DNA of 52,728 nucleotides from assembly GCA_016207905.1 (NCBI GenBank), contig JACQZC010000001.1:1-52728 (forward strand), read 5' to 3'. The notes under the pieces are model-generated. The model saw nothing but the letters and a program-made list of their open reading frames with translations, did not search any database and was not told the origin of the DNA. Made by a program: the position numbers and the translations under genes. The stretch is from Nitrospirota bacterium. GTDB lineage: Bacteria > Nitrospirota > Thermodesulfovibrionia > Thermodesulfovibrionales > JdFR-86. This document shows, piece by piece, positions 27,230 through 33,835 of this stretch; position 1 is the first letter of the stretch; each line of letters opens with the position of its first letter.

Positions 27230-27481
27230 TTATTTTTTCTTTCCGATACCCTTTAGTGCATAAAAGATGAGAAATGTTGAACCTATGACAGTAATTGAAC
27301 GCATTGCAATCGTCCCGATGTCTCTCTGTGGAGCAAACCCTTCAACAAGAGTCCCCTTAAAGGTTTTGGGGTTATACTTTATTTTGTTTCCTTCCACAGA
27401 AATGAATTGTGGAGTTGTCCAGAGAACTACAGCTAAAGCAATAGCCCCTAATACAAGAACAATCCTTTGAAAAATATTCAT
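27230..27481 (-). CDS. Small membrane protein, function unknown
   Basis: 83 residues from the ATG giving MNIFQRIVLVLGAIALAVVL, which has a GAAGGGGG ribosome site; an in-frame start 8 codons upstream is less likely. Two membrane helices (about 5-22 and 58-76) flank a polar loop with FISVEGNKIKYNPKTFKG. The layout resembles small two-helix proteins found near mobile DNA, but I recognise no family. It lies within the segment bounded by the hicA repeats. Confidence 0.55.
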   Translation of the reverse strand: MNIFQRIVLVLGAIALAVVLWTTPQFISVEGNKIKYNPKTFKGTLVEGFAPQRDIGTIAMRSITVIGSTFLIFYALKGIGKKK

Positions 27482-27647
27482 GCCACTGCCCCCTTCGAAT
27501 GTCACTTTTTTTGAACAGGTTGCTTAAACTTTCAATTTCTCGCCCTGTGAAGTCGCATCTGTTGCACTTCGAGGTTGAATGTAGGTATGCTTCCACTTCA
27601 TAGTTGCAAATAATATCTTCTTGCTTGACTTAAAGCCTAATCCCTTC

Positions 27648-27788
27648 TCACCTATACAGTCTCAAAAACTCCTCTACACTTATTCCTGCCTTTGCTATCT
27701 GGTCTCTTAAAAGACCCTGCTTTATCGGCTTGCCCTTATGCACAGGGATTGAGAGGATATATGGGATTCCCTCTTTTGTGAGCTTTAC
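27648..27788. repeat. 141-bp exact direct repeat, right copy (hicA 3' end)
   Basis: Second copy of the hicA 3' segment. It has no start codon of its own. On the minus strand it follows directly from the truncated HicB-like tail of the MerR gene, whose stop codon lies inside the repeat, so a hicB-hicA junction seems to have been created by deletion. Confidence 0.9.
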
Positions 27789-28306
27789 AAGAGTGACGAA
27801 CACTCTACCCAGTACCCGCCATCCTCTGTATCAGGGTGAAGGACAACTGGGTATCTCCTGCCTCTCACCACGACCATATATTTCCTCTCTTTTTGCAAAG
27901 CTACTACTTCCCCTTTAATGTACTCCATAATTTCACCGAGTGCGATGGAAAAGACAATTTGCCCGCTCCTAAGGACATCAATAATCTGTCTCTTATCACT
28001 TGTAATCACAAAGATGGTTTCCCCGTCTGTTAAAAACCTGAGTTCTGAAAGTGGCTTTTTCACCTCAGGCATATTCTTCTTAAGATAGGTAACAGCCTTT
28101 CTTATCTTCTGAAGGCTCAGTCCTTTATCCAGTAAAGTCTTGGCAACCCTCATCTGAATCAGGTCATTAAAAGAGTAAAGCCGTACAGAGCCATAGCCTG
28201 AGGCTTCTTTTACAGATGGGTTGATAAAATCCGTCCTGTCCCAGTAGTCAATCTGCCTTATGCTTAAGTTTGTAATCTTTGATACGGTTTTTGTATTGAA
28301 GTTCAT
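27785..28306 (-). CDS. MerR-family regulator with truncated HicB-like tail
   Basis: 173 residues. N-terminal winged helix-turn-helix of MerR type (KTVSKITNLSIRQIDYWDRT, then SVRLYSFNDLIQMRVAKTLL) and a dimerisation helix region. The last 30 residues (YPVVLHPDTEDGGYWVECSS) match the beginning of a HicB antitoxin, which normally continues LPGCxSQGxTxEEA. Here the frame breaks into the hicA repeat after SSLL. So the original protein was probably a MerR-HicB fusion or adjacent hicB. GAGGTGAGAT gives a good ribosome site. DNA binding is probably intact. Confidence 0.72.
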   Translation of the reverse strand: MNFNTKTVSKITNLSIRQIDYWDRTDFINPSVKEASGYGSVRLYSFNDLIQMRVAKTLLDKGLSLQKIRKAVTYLKKNMPEVKKPLSELRFLTDGETIFVITSDKRQIIDVLRSGQIVFSIALGEIMEYIKGEVVALQKERKYMVVVRGRRYPVVLHPDTEDGGYWVECSSLL

Positions 28307-28325
28307 ATCTCACCTCGTTTTAAAA

Positions 28326-28347
28326 TTAAATACATCGCTGTATTTAA
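28326..28347. promoter_or_regulatory. Palindromic operator upstream of the MerR gene
   Basis: TTAAATACA-TCGC-TGTATTTAA is a perfect inverted repeat with 9-bp arms. On the minus strand it lies between a TTGTAA -35 and a TTTAAT -10 spaced 18 bp, the layout expected for a MerR-type self-regulated promoter. Confidence 0.65.
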
Positions 28348-28370
28348 CTTACAAGACAATGTAGTCAAAG

Positions 28371-29255
28371 TCAAGAGGAAAGATGCCGACTGTCAAGCCC
28401 CGTAATATTTTTCCTCATCCTCATATAAAGGTCATAGTATCTTTCACCAATAACCACTGTCACCACTGTCAGCCCCACACCTGCTATGACATCCACAACA
28501 TAATGATACCTCATATAAACAGTTGAAAACAAAAGGAGCGCTGTTATAGGCATTAGCACATAAAACAACCCTCTTACATATCTCCTTGAAAGGAAAACTA
28601 CAAGAAGCGCAACTGCTGTGTGTCCGCTTGGAAATGCATCCCTTTTAATACCCTCAAGCCTGTTAAGGAGTTCCTGAATCGGTGTTGCGAGAAATAAACC
28701 TGAAAGTGGCACTTCATGCTTTATTGTAAACCTTGGCCCAAGCGCAGGCATGAGTATATAGCCTACATATGAAAGGAAAAAGCAAAATATGATAAGAAAT
28801 AGAAACCTCTGAAACTCATCTTCCATGCCCTTAATCTTTAGTGCGATGCCAAGCGAAAGGGGTATAAAATAATATGTAGAGTATGAGACCTGAAGGAGCT
28901 CTGTAAGCAGGGGGTGTGTTATACTTTCAAGCATCAAAGTAGGATGCCCTCCAAAAAGAAGGTAATCTAATCTTATAAGAATCGGGTCTATGTCAACAGG
29001 GTTTACATAATGCACCAGCCCTCCTAAGCTGTCAAATACAGTTATGACGACAATAAGAGGAAATATAATGTCATGGACGAGGTTTGGCACCTTGTCCTTT
29101 AATAAGATAAGGAGCACCTGAAAGGCAATAAGACAGAGATAGATGCTTAATAGTAGGGAAATATCAGGGATTTTCTTTCTATATAAGGTGCTGATACAAA
29201 GGAGTGCAAGAAGAAAAATTAGTATAAGGAGCTCGACCAGCCTTAGCCTTTTCAT
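28371..29255 (-). CDS. PAP2-superfamily membrane phosphatase
   Basis: 294 residues, about six membrane helices. The C-terminal half carries PAP2 motifs FPSGHTAVALLV and YMRYHYVVDVIAG, which hold the catalytic His residues; the motif-1 Lys/Arg region is weaker (GPRFTIKHEVPLSG). The pattern is closest to the inositolphosphotransferase-like Aur1/Ipt1 group. Substrate would be a lipid phosphate. Its start overlaps the stop of the NYN gene by 1 bp, so both are on one minus-strand transcript with the YkgJ-type gene. Confidence 0.85.
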   Translation of the reverse strand: MKRLRLVELLILIFLLALLCISTLYRKKIPDISLLLSIYLCLIAFQVLLILLKDKVPNLVHDIIFPLIVVITVFDSLGGLVHYVNPVDIDPILIRLDYLLFGGHPTLMLESITHPLLTELLQVSYSTYYFIPLSLGIALKIKGMEDEFQRFLFLIIFCFFLSYVGYILMPALGPRFTIKHEVPLSGLFLATPIQELLNRLEGIKRDAFPSGHTAVALLVVFLSRRYVRGLFYVLMPITALLLFSTVYMRYHYVVDVIAGVGLTVVTVVIGERYYDLYMRMRKNITGLDSRHLSS

Positions 29256-29722
29256 TAAAGCTTGTTAATCGCCTTTCTTTGAGCCTTTAGCTTTTTTGAA
29301 AGCATCAGGGGGTTGCCTTTATATCGCCTCTCCGTATTTTCATTAGATGTTTTTTCAGTTTCACCCTCGATAATTCGAAGAAACTCTTCTGAGTCGACAG
29401 GGACCGAGTCATGAGACCATGCATATGACTGTATATCCCTGTCTGAGCTGATGACTATGTAGTGCCTTTTGTCCTCAAGAAGCCTTTTTATTACAATATC
29501 TGCCTTTTCGCCAAGCCTTGAGTAAACAACCCTTATGCCCGAATCGATGTAAAGGGTCTCTGTGTGACTTCCTCTTTTCCATCCGTCAAAGACAACCGTT
29601 ATATCATGTGCCTTTTGCTTTTTGTAAACAGAAAGTTTTCCTATGAGTTTTTGCCTCTGAGCCTCCATGTCTTTATGAAGGACACCTATGAGGTTATAGC
29701 CATCTATTATAACAGAGGAGAT
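29255..29722 (-). CDS. YacP-like NYN-domain ribonuclease, probable AUC start
   Basis: The first ATG in frame (29668) gives 137 residues that lack the front of the domain. The same frame extends upstream without stop through VIIDGYNLIGVLHKD, which is the catalytic N-terminal motif of the YacP/NYN family (metal-binding Asp). No ATG, GTG or TTG occurs in that extension. An AGGAGG sits exactly 7 nt before an ATC codon (29720-29722), so I place the start there, giving 155 residues. The rest has VVFDGWKRG, IRVVYSRLGEKADIVIKRLL and ISSDRDIQSYA, as in the family. It overlaps the preceding YkgJ stop with its ribosome site. Confidence 0.75.
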   Translation of the reverse strand: MSSVIIDGYNLIGVLHKDMEAQRQKLIGKLSVYKKQKAHDITVVFDGWKRGSHTETLYIDSGIRVVYSRLGEKADIVIKRLLEDKRHYIVISSDRDIQSYAWSHDSVPVDSEEFLRIIEGETEKTSNENTERRYKGNPLMLSKKLKAQRKAINKL

Positions 29723-29733
29723 ACCTGAGCCTC

Positions 29734-30276
29734 CTACGATTTATTGCCTATCTCTAATTGATTTACCATATCGACGAGCATCTCCGAAGTAGTTTTTTTA
29801 TAACGGTCTTCGATGCCAAGAGATGCCCTTAGCTCTTTTTCAAGCTCTGCCAATGCCCTGTAATGAGGTGTCCTGTCTATTCTTACATCTAAGCCCTTCA
29901 TCTGACTTTGAAACCTGCTACAGCCACCTCCCTCGATAAGCATACCATCAGGCCTTCTGAATACATATGGCATGCCATGAAGCCTGCATATCATGGGCCT
30001 TGATTCATAAAGGGAGCATAAGCCGTCAAAATTGGCAGGGCACATGAGATTAGATGTCGTGCCTGTGTCTGAGTCTTTATGATACGAATCTAAGACTGCA
30101 TTTGCCCTACTCAGTATCTTTTCCCTCAGCGCAGGGTCTTCTTTTTTAATGGCATCGAGGAGGCCATAGTATTCTGTCAAGGTGTGATGATGAAATCTCT
30201 GGGCACAGCAGTTTGAAATGCAGTCTTTGCAAGAAAACCCATAATGGGATGCCACTTGCTCGTATGCCCTGTCCAT
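29734..30276 (-). CDS. YkgJ-family cysteine cluster protein
   Basis: 180 residues. Cysteine motifs: CKDCISNCC, CPANFDGLCSLY and RPMICRLHG, the pattern of the putative zinc- or iron-chelating YkgJ group. The middle carries a helical segment and the C-terminus has LASLGIEDRY-like helices. The function of the group is unproven; metal or Fe-S binding is assumed from the cysteines. First of three minus-strand genes (YkgJ, NYN, PAP2) that are tightly spaced and probably one operon. Confidence 0.85.
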   Translation of the reverse strand: MDRAYEQVASHYGFSCKDCISNCCAQRFHHHTLTEYYGLLDAIKKEDPALREKILSRANAVLDSYHKDSDTGTTSNLMCPANFDGLCSLYESRPMICRLHGMPYVFRRPDGMLIEGGGCSRFQSQMKGLDVRIDRTPHYRALAELEKELRASLGIEDRYKKTTSEMLVDMVNQLEIGNKS

Positions 30277-30396
30277 AGTCTCATAGATTTCCCTAAGCCT
30301 TTTAAGAAACCTTTCTATTGTAAATTACCTCCTTTGTCCTGTCTAAATATTATAGGTTCTTAGATATTAGAAGGTCAATAAGACTTGGAAATGTAT

Positions 30397-30494
30397 CAGG
30401 TGAAGGATTTCAGGTGAAGGATTTCAGGTGAAGGATTTCAGGTGAAGGATTTCAGGTGAAGGATTTCAAGTGAAGGATTTCAAGTGAAGGATTT
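30397..30494. repeat. Seven tandem copies of a 14-bp repeat
   Basis: Unit CAGGTGAAGGATTT repeated five times followed by two units with CAAG in place of CAGG. There are no spacers, so it is a minisatellite and not a CRISPR array. It sits in the intergenic region between the YkgJ operon and the first phage-type gene and contains GGTGAAGG stretches that could act as weak ribosome sites. Confidence 0.92.
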
Positions 30495-30548
30495 CATATG
30501 GACTGCTTCATAAGCCCTGTAATAAGATTGCTTCTGAAAGGAGGACTT

Positions 30549-30725
30549 ATGAAAAAATCATTTGACAGATGGGCAGTTGAGCAGATTAAAGAGAGGGTTA
30601 GATGTAGGGTCGAGAGGTCTATGACATGCCTTCCTTTAAAAGGAGACCCGATTTGCAGTGCATGCTATGAGGCAGATAAGGAAGATGCTACCTCGGAAAG
30701 GAGCAGGGCAGAGAAAAAACGATGA
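30549..30725 (+). CDS. Small Cys-containing protein, copy 1, function unknown
   Basis: 58 residues from the ATG preceded by AAAGGAGG. The core reads FDRWAVEQIKERVRCRVERS, MTCLPLKGDPICSACYEADK, with four Cys (one in RCR, one in TCLP and a CxxC pair), a possible zinc site. A near-identical core occurs in a second gene at 33611. The function is not recognised; the pattern could be a small zinc ribbon. The in-frame ATG upstream (30498) overlaps the tandem repeats and lacks a ribosome site. It marks the left end of the phage-type region. Confidence 0.65.
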   Translation: MKKSFDRWAVEQIKERVRCRVERSMTCLPLKGDPICSACYEADKEDATSERSRAEKKR

Positions 30726-30760
30726 GCTTGGTCTGAATATCCCATAGAAAGGATTTTAAC

Positions 30761-30811
30761 ATGGCAGTGGTGAAAATCAATATAGGTGCAGAGGATAATG
30801 CAACTCCAATA
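30761..30811 (+). pseudogene. 5' fragment of a tape-measure-like (MAEV) gene
   Basis: Starts ATG with AGGATTTTAAC before it, and reads MAVVKINIGAEDNATPI, like the starts of the three MAEV genes in this region (for example MAEVNLAITAKDNATSK). The frame continues to 31045 only through sequence that overlaps an opposite-strand gene, so I regard just the first 17 codons as the genuine homologous part. It duplicates the 5' end of the gene at 31047. Confidence 0.5.
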
Positions 30812-30819
30812 ATAAGTTT

Positions 30820-31032
30820 TTATTTCCTGTGGGCAGATATAAGGCGCCATATAAGGACGAGTCCGAAGTACATGAGCATATATCCTACTGCCCTACTGAT
30901 TCCTCTGGAAAGAGGCCACACTATGTCAATCCCTAAAATAACTAATATGGTGATAACAGCAATAATTTCCCTGTCAAATTCTTTAACGAATGCTTTAAAA
31001 AGTGCCTTGAAATATTTTTCATCGTATTCCAT
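30820..31032 (-). CDS. Small antisense membrane protein, type 1
   Basis: 70 residues: polar, charged N-terminus (MEYDEKYFKALFKAFVKEFD) followed by two likely membrane helices (IIAVITILVILGIDIVW and GYMLMYFGLVLIWRLIS). A related protein occupies the same position before the second MAEV gene (45823 leftwards). No ribosome site is visible upstream, which lowers confidence. Its start lies 14 bp from the MAEV start and transcription would be divergent. The function is unknown; a holin-like or anchor role is only a guess. Confidence 0.5.
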   Translation of the reverse strand: MEYDEKYFKALFKAFVKEFDREIIAVITILVILGIDIVWPLSRGISRAVGYMLMYFGLVLIWRLISAHRK

Positions 31033-31046
31033 AGGAGGATTTTAAC

Positions 31047-32066
31047 ATGGCAGAGGTAAACTTAGCAATAACCGCAAAGGACAATGCAACCAGCAAGCTC
31101 AGTGCTATAGAAAGGAGCATAGATAGTTTAGGCAAAGCATTCAATCACTTAAAAGAATCAAGTAGTGCTTCTAAGTATGTAGAAGCCTCAGTATTTGGTA
31201 ACCCGAAATTCTTGGACTACATATTAAAACTTGCTCCAGCTGCTATCTCGATAATAGACCGTCTTCTGGAAAGGTTCAAGGATAATAAAGTTGAGGAAAC
31301 TATTAAATCTATAGAGCCTGCTGTTTCAAAAATCAAAGATTTTAAGTCACCAGTGGAAGAACTGTCAGGTGCAATGAAGACGCTCATAGACCATCTTAAA
31401 CCTGTTAAGGAGCATTTTGAAAGCATTAACAGGCTTATAGCAGAAATCAAAAAGCAAGAGAATGCTATGGCTATATTTAAAGATTTTCAAAAAGCCATAG
31501 AAGCCACCGGAGCCTATGTGGATTTCTCTGAGCTTGAAGGTGTAATCTTCAAACTCAAAGAGGAACTCTCCTACAGAACTGGATATGACCCAACTGCATT
31601 TGACAGCCTCGACGCCTCTGAAGCAATAAAGAAAATAAAGGAGCTTCATGAAAAGATTAAAGAGCCGATTTCTTTAAACCTTGACCCTGAGAATTTCTTT
31701 CACAACCTTCAGTCTGCATGGGATACTTTCAGGAATGTGCGAGAACGAATTATAACACCAATAGCATTAAGCCTCGATATGGTTATTAAATACATGACAC
31801 TGGCATCTCCTATAAAGCCATTCTCAGAGGGCATTGAATATATAAGGTCAAAGATGGAGTCTCTGCCAATTGAAAGCACACATATCATAAGACATGATGT
31901 AAAGGCAGACAATGCAGTTAATCAGGGGCTAACTGTAAACTACAACCCCCAAATAACAATCAATACCCTCTCAAGCAATATAAGAGAGCTTGAAAGGGTT
32001 CTATCTGAAAGGCTTTCTTATGAAAGAGGAGAGCTATCGAGGACGCTTAAAAAGGTAGTTTCATGA
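31047..32066 (+). CDS. Short tape-measure-like phage protein, copy 1
   Basis: 339 residues starting MAEVNLAITAKDNATSK, IERSIDSLGKAF, the N-terminal style of phage tail tape measure proteins. It is mostly helical with coiled-coil segments (ESINRLIAEIKKQEN) and a C-terminal segment VNYNPQITINTLSSN. It is much shorter than the real tape measure at 47608. Shares a 141-nt identical block with the gene at 45839. ATAGGAGG precedes the ATG. Overlaps the Mor gene by 4 bp (ATGA). Confidence 0.68.
   Translation: MAEVNLAITAKDNATSKLSAIERSIDSLGKAFNHLKESSSASKYVEASVFGNPKFLDYILKLAPAAISIIDRLLERFKDNKVEETIKSIEPAVSKIKDFKSPVEELSGAMKTLIDHLKPVKEHFESINRLIAEIKKQENAMAIFKDFQKAIEATGAYVDFSELEGVIFKLKEELSYRTGYDPTAFDSLDASEAIKKIKELHEKIKEPISLNLDPENFFHNLQSAWDTFRNVRERIITPIALSLDMVIKYMTLASPIKPFSEGIEYIRSKMESLPIESTHIIRHDVKADNAVNQGLTVNYNPQITINTLSSNIRELERVLSERLSYERGELSRTLKKVVS
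31639..31779. repeat. 141-nt block identical to 46413-46553, copy 1
   Basis: Base-for-base identical to a block in the second short tape-measure-like gene, whereas the flanks have drifted. It codes for ELHEKIKEPISLNLDPENFF and following residues in both. A recent copy or gene conversion explains this best. Confidence 0.9.
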
Positions 32067-32335
32067 ATGACTGGCTCAAGGAAATCTCAATCAATGACCT
32101 GCCTGAGATATATCAGGAGGTTGCAAGGATTGTTGGTCTTGAAAACGCTGTGAGGCTTTCGGAAATCTTTAAGGGACAGGTTGTTTATTTCCCGATGCTT
32201 GAAAGCCTAATAAGGGCAAAGCGGGATGAGGCTATAAAGAGGGAGTTTAATGGCAAAAATTATAGGGAGCTTGCAAGGAAATATGGGATTTCGGGAAAAC
32301 AATTAATAAGAATACTGACCGGAAAAGGCAGGTAG
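32063..32335 (+). CDS. Mor-family phage transcription activator
   Basis: 90 residues. The C-terminal half has the Mor/C DNA-binding pattern: VYFPMLESLIRAKRDEAIKR, then EFNGKNYRELARKYGISGKQ and LIRILTGKGR, the helix-turn-helix of the Mu middle-operon activator family. Short for the family (Mu Mor has 129 residues) and the beta-strand dimer region is compact. ATG overlaps the MAEV stop. It is the only recognisable regulator in the phage part. A 52-bp repeat with a 21-bp palindrome begins 10 bp after its stop and again upstream of the lysis block, candidate binding sites. Confidence 0.82.
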   Translation: MNDWLKEISINDLPEIYQEVARIVGLENAVRLSEIFKGQVVYFPMLESLIRAKRDEAIKREFNGKNYRELARKYGISGKQLIRILTGKGR

Positions 32336-32344
32336 CAATCACAT

Positions 32345-32396
32345 TTTCAGGGACATGTTTTTAAGACACATGTCTAAGACATGTGTTAGAAGACTT
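32345..32396. repeat. 52-bp direct repeat with 21-bp palindrome, copy 1
   Basis: Differs from copy 2 (33529-33580) at only one base, at the palindrome centre. The palindrome is ACACATGTCT-A-AGACATGTGT (32366-32386). It lies between the Mor-like gene and the DUF5678 gene; both copies precede phage genes. A similar ending TTTAAACTC plus CTCATGAAG extends beyond it in each copy. Confidence 0.88.
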
Positions 32397-32527
32397 CCCC
32401 AAGTCCCATCTTTTAAACTCACCTCATGAAGGACGCAAGTATGGATGCCTTGGCAAAGCAGAAGTGTATTATCACACTGGAGGGGGTATGCCAACCAGTT
32501 AATTTTATGGGTGGCACGATTTTTGAC

Positions 32528-32558
32528 TTGACAAAAGCACTTTGCAGTATGGTATAAC
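32528..32558 (+). promoter_or_regulatory. Possible promoter of the DUF5678 gene
   Basis: TTGACA (32528-32533) and TATAAC (32553-32558) are good boxes, but the 19-bp spacer is long, so it may need an activator such as the Mor-like protein. The DUF5678 ATG lies about 60 bp downstream. Confidence 0.45.
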
Positions 32559-32615
32559 AATGGCACTTGACACAGTGCTCGAACTATCGTAACTTATATT
32601 TAAAAGGGGATATTT

Positions 32616-32864
32616 ATGAATGCTTCTTCTCTTGAGAAAGAGTTTAGATTTTATCTTGATAATCAGGCCGAGCTTGTAAAAAAATACAACGGCAAATTTG
32701 TTGTTATCAAGGATGCTCAGGTAATTGGGGCTTACGATTCTGAGGTTGAGGCTGTAGAAAAAACCTCAAAGACACATGCATTAGGGACCTTCCTTGTTCA
32801 AAAATGTGAACCGGGTACTGAGAGTTATACTCAGACTTATCATTCACGGGTAGTATTTGTTTAA
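32616..32864 (+). CDS. DUF5678-type small protein
   Basis: 82 residues, no membrane helix. The pattern FYLDNQAELVKKYNGKFVVI, then VIGAYDSEVEAVEK matches DUF5678, a small beta-rich domain of unknown role. AAAAGGGGA precedes the ATG. It is 3 bp before the retropepsin-like gene, so the two form a pair. DUF5678 genes next to aspartyl-protease genes are seen in other bacteria to my recollection; the joint function is not known. Confidence 0.72.
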   Translation: MNASSLEKEFRFYLDNQAELVKKYNGKFVVIKDAQVIGAYDSEVEAVEKTSKTHALGTFLVQKCEPGTESYTQTYHSRVVFV

Positions 32865-32867
32865 ATA

Positions 32868-33455
32868 ATGCCCTTAAACCCATCTCCTCCGCCTCATAGC
32901 AGCTTTACTCAACACTATAAGAGAAGAACAAACATGCTTGTAACTCAAATTTTTATTTCACGCCCTTTTTTAGATAGCACACCCAAGACAGAAGTTGATG
33001 AAATAATAACCTGTAAAAAAGAATATATGGGGATTTGGGATACCGGCGCGACCAATTCTGTCATTTCACAAAAGGTCATCGATGAATGTGGGTTAAAACC
33101 AACTGGGATGACGCAAGTTCGTCATGCAGGTAGCGATACTCCGATTGATGTTGAGACCTATCTTGTAAGTATATTCCTTCCGAATAAGGTTATCATCACC
33201 GCTATAAGAGCGACTAAGGGTTATGCAGGGGAGTTTGACATCTTAATCGGTATGGATGTCATCAATCAGGGAGACTTCGCGATAACTCATCATACTGGGA
33301 ACACAACATTTTCATTTAGACTCCCATCAAAAGAAAAGATAGATTTCGTTAAGCAGAGGCCCGAGCCTATTCATTCCACAAAAGTAAGCCGCAATGCGCC
33401 TTGCACCTGTGGTAGTGGCAAAAAGTATAAAAAATGTTGCGGTAAAAACATCTAA
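32868..33455 (+). CDS. Retropepsin-like aspartic protease with C-terminal SEC-C zinc motif
   Basis: 195 residues, or 173 from the ATG at 32934 ([12 protein letters not shown]), which I think is a plausible alternative start since the first 22 residues are proline and basic rich. Active-site motif [13 protein letters not shown] with the single catalytic Asp of a dimeric retropepsin (residue 58 from the first start), and the second hydrophobic block [14 protein letters not shown] matching the flap-proximal Ile-Gly-x-Asp motif. The C-terminus reads [19 protein letters not shown], a SEC-C zinc-binding motif. The fused pair is unusual. Cytoplasmic; the substrate is unknown. Confidence 0.78.
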   Translation: MPLNPSPPPHSSFTQHYKRRTNMLVTQIFISRPFLDSTPKTEVDEIITCKKEYMGIWDTGATNSVISQKVIDECGLKPTGMTQVRHAGSDTPIDVETYLVSIFLPNKVIITAIRATKGYAGEFDILIGMDVINQGDFAITHHTGNTTFSFRLPSKEKIDFVKQRPEPIHSTKVSRNAPCTCGSGKKYKKCCGKNI

Positions 33456-33528
33456 AAGCCCCTCCTTTACAGTGCCTCATGTAAGTTGCAGCAGACATTC
33501 CTTAGTCCTATCCTTAAAAGCCGACCCC

Positions 33529-33580
33529 TTTCAGGGACATGTTTTTAAGACACATGTCTTAGACATGTGTTAGAAGACTT
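33529..33580. repeat. 52-bp direct repeat with 21-bp palindrome, copy 2
   Basis: Second copy; palindrome ACACATGTCT-T-AGACATGTGT (33550-33570). It ends 30 bp before the second small Cys gene that opens the lysis block. Confidence 0.88.
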
Positions 33581-33610
33581 TCATTAGTCCCTTTCTTTAA
33601 ACTCTCTCTC

Positions 33611-33823
33611 ATGAAGAGAAGAACCTTTGATGGATGGGCAATCACACAACTCAGGGAAAAGGCAATCTGCAGGGTTGAGAGGTCTATGACCTGCCTTCCT
33701 TTAAAAGGAGACCCGATTTGCAGGGCATGCTATGAGGGGGATACTTCACCCTCCCCCAACCCCTCCCATCAAGGGAGGGGAGATATATCAACCCTCTCCC
33801 CTTGCGGGAGAGGGAGAGGGTGA
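33611..33823 (+). CDS. Small Cys-containing protein, copy 2, function unknown
   Basis: 70 codons; the first 44 match copy 1 at 30549 (FDGWAITQLREKAICRVERS, MTCLPLKGDPICRACYEGD). The rest (from about SPSPNPSHQG) is translated from a palindromic B repeat at 33741, so the natural C-terminus was probably overwritten. Conserved Cys and the LPLKGDPIC core suggest a zinc-binding small protein. No ribosome site is obvious before the ATG. It precedes the endolysin. Confidence 0.6.
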   Translation: MKRRTFDGWAITQLREKAICRVERSMTCLPLKGDPICRACYEGDTSPSPNPSHQGRGDISTLSPCGRGRG

Positions 33824-33828
33824 GGGGT
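33741..33828. repeat. Palindromic B repeat (33741-33828)
   Basis: Two linked hairpins: CCCTCCC...GGGAGGGG around TCAAG, then CCTCTCCCC-TTGC-GGGAGAGG with the GAGGGTGAGGGG tail. The tail provides the G-rich ribosome site of the endolysin gene. Confidence 0.85.
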
Positions 33829-33835
33829 AAATTCT

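Noticed and set aside
27372-27596. 74-codon minus frame with a CNRCD motif
   Set aside because: The start has no ribosome site and most of it overlaps the better supported small membrane gene in another frame.
30397-30494. Tandem repeats as a CRISPR array
   Set aside because: Units are contiguous with no spacers and no cas gene is near.
30812-31045. Rest of the plus-strand 94-residue frame starting at 30761
   Set aside because: Only the first 17 codons match MAEV starts; the remainder reads as the antisense of the small membrane protein.
32426-32557. 44-codon plus frame before the DUF5678 gene
   Set aside because: It follows the 52-bp repeat like copy 2's Cys gene, but the translation has no similarity to that gene and no ribosome site.
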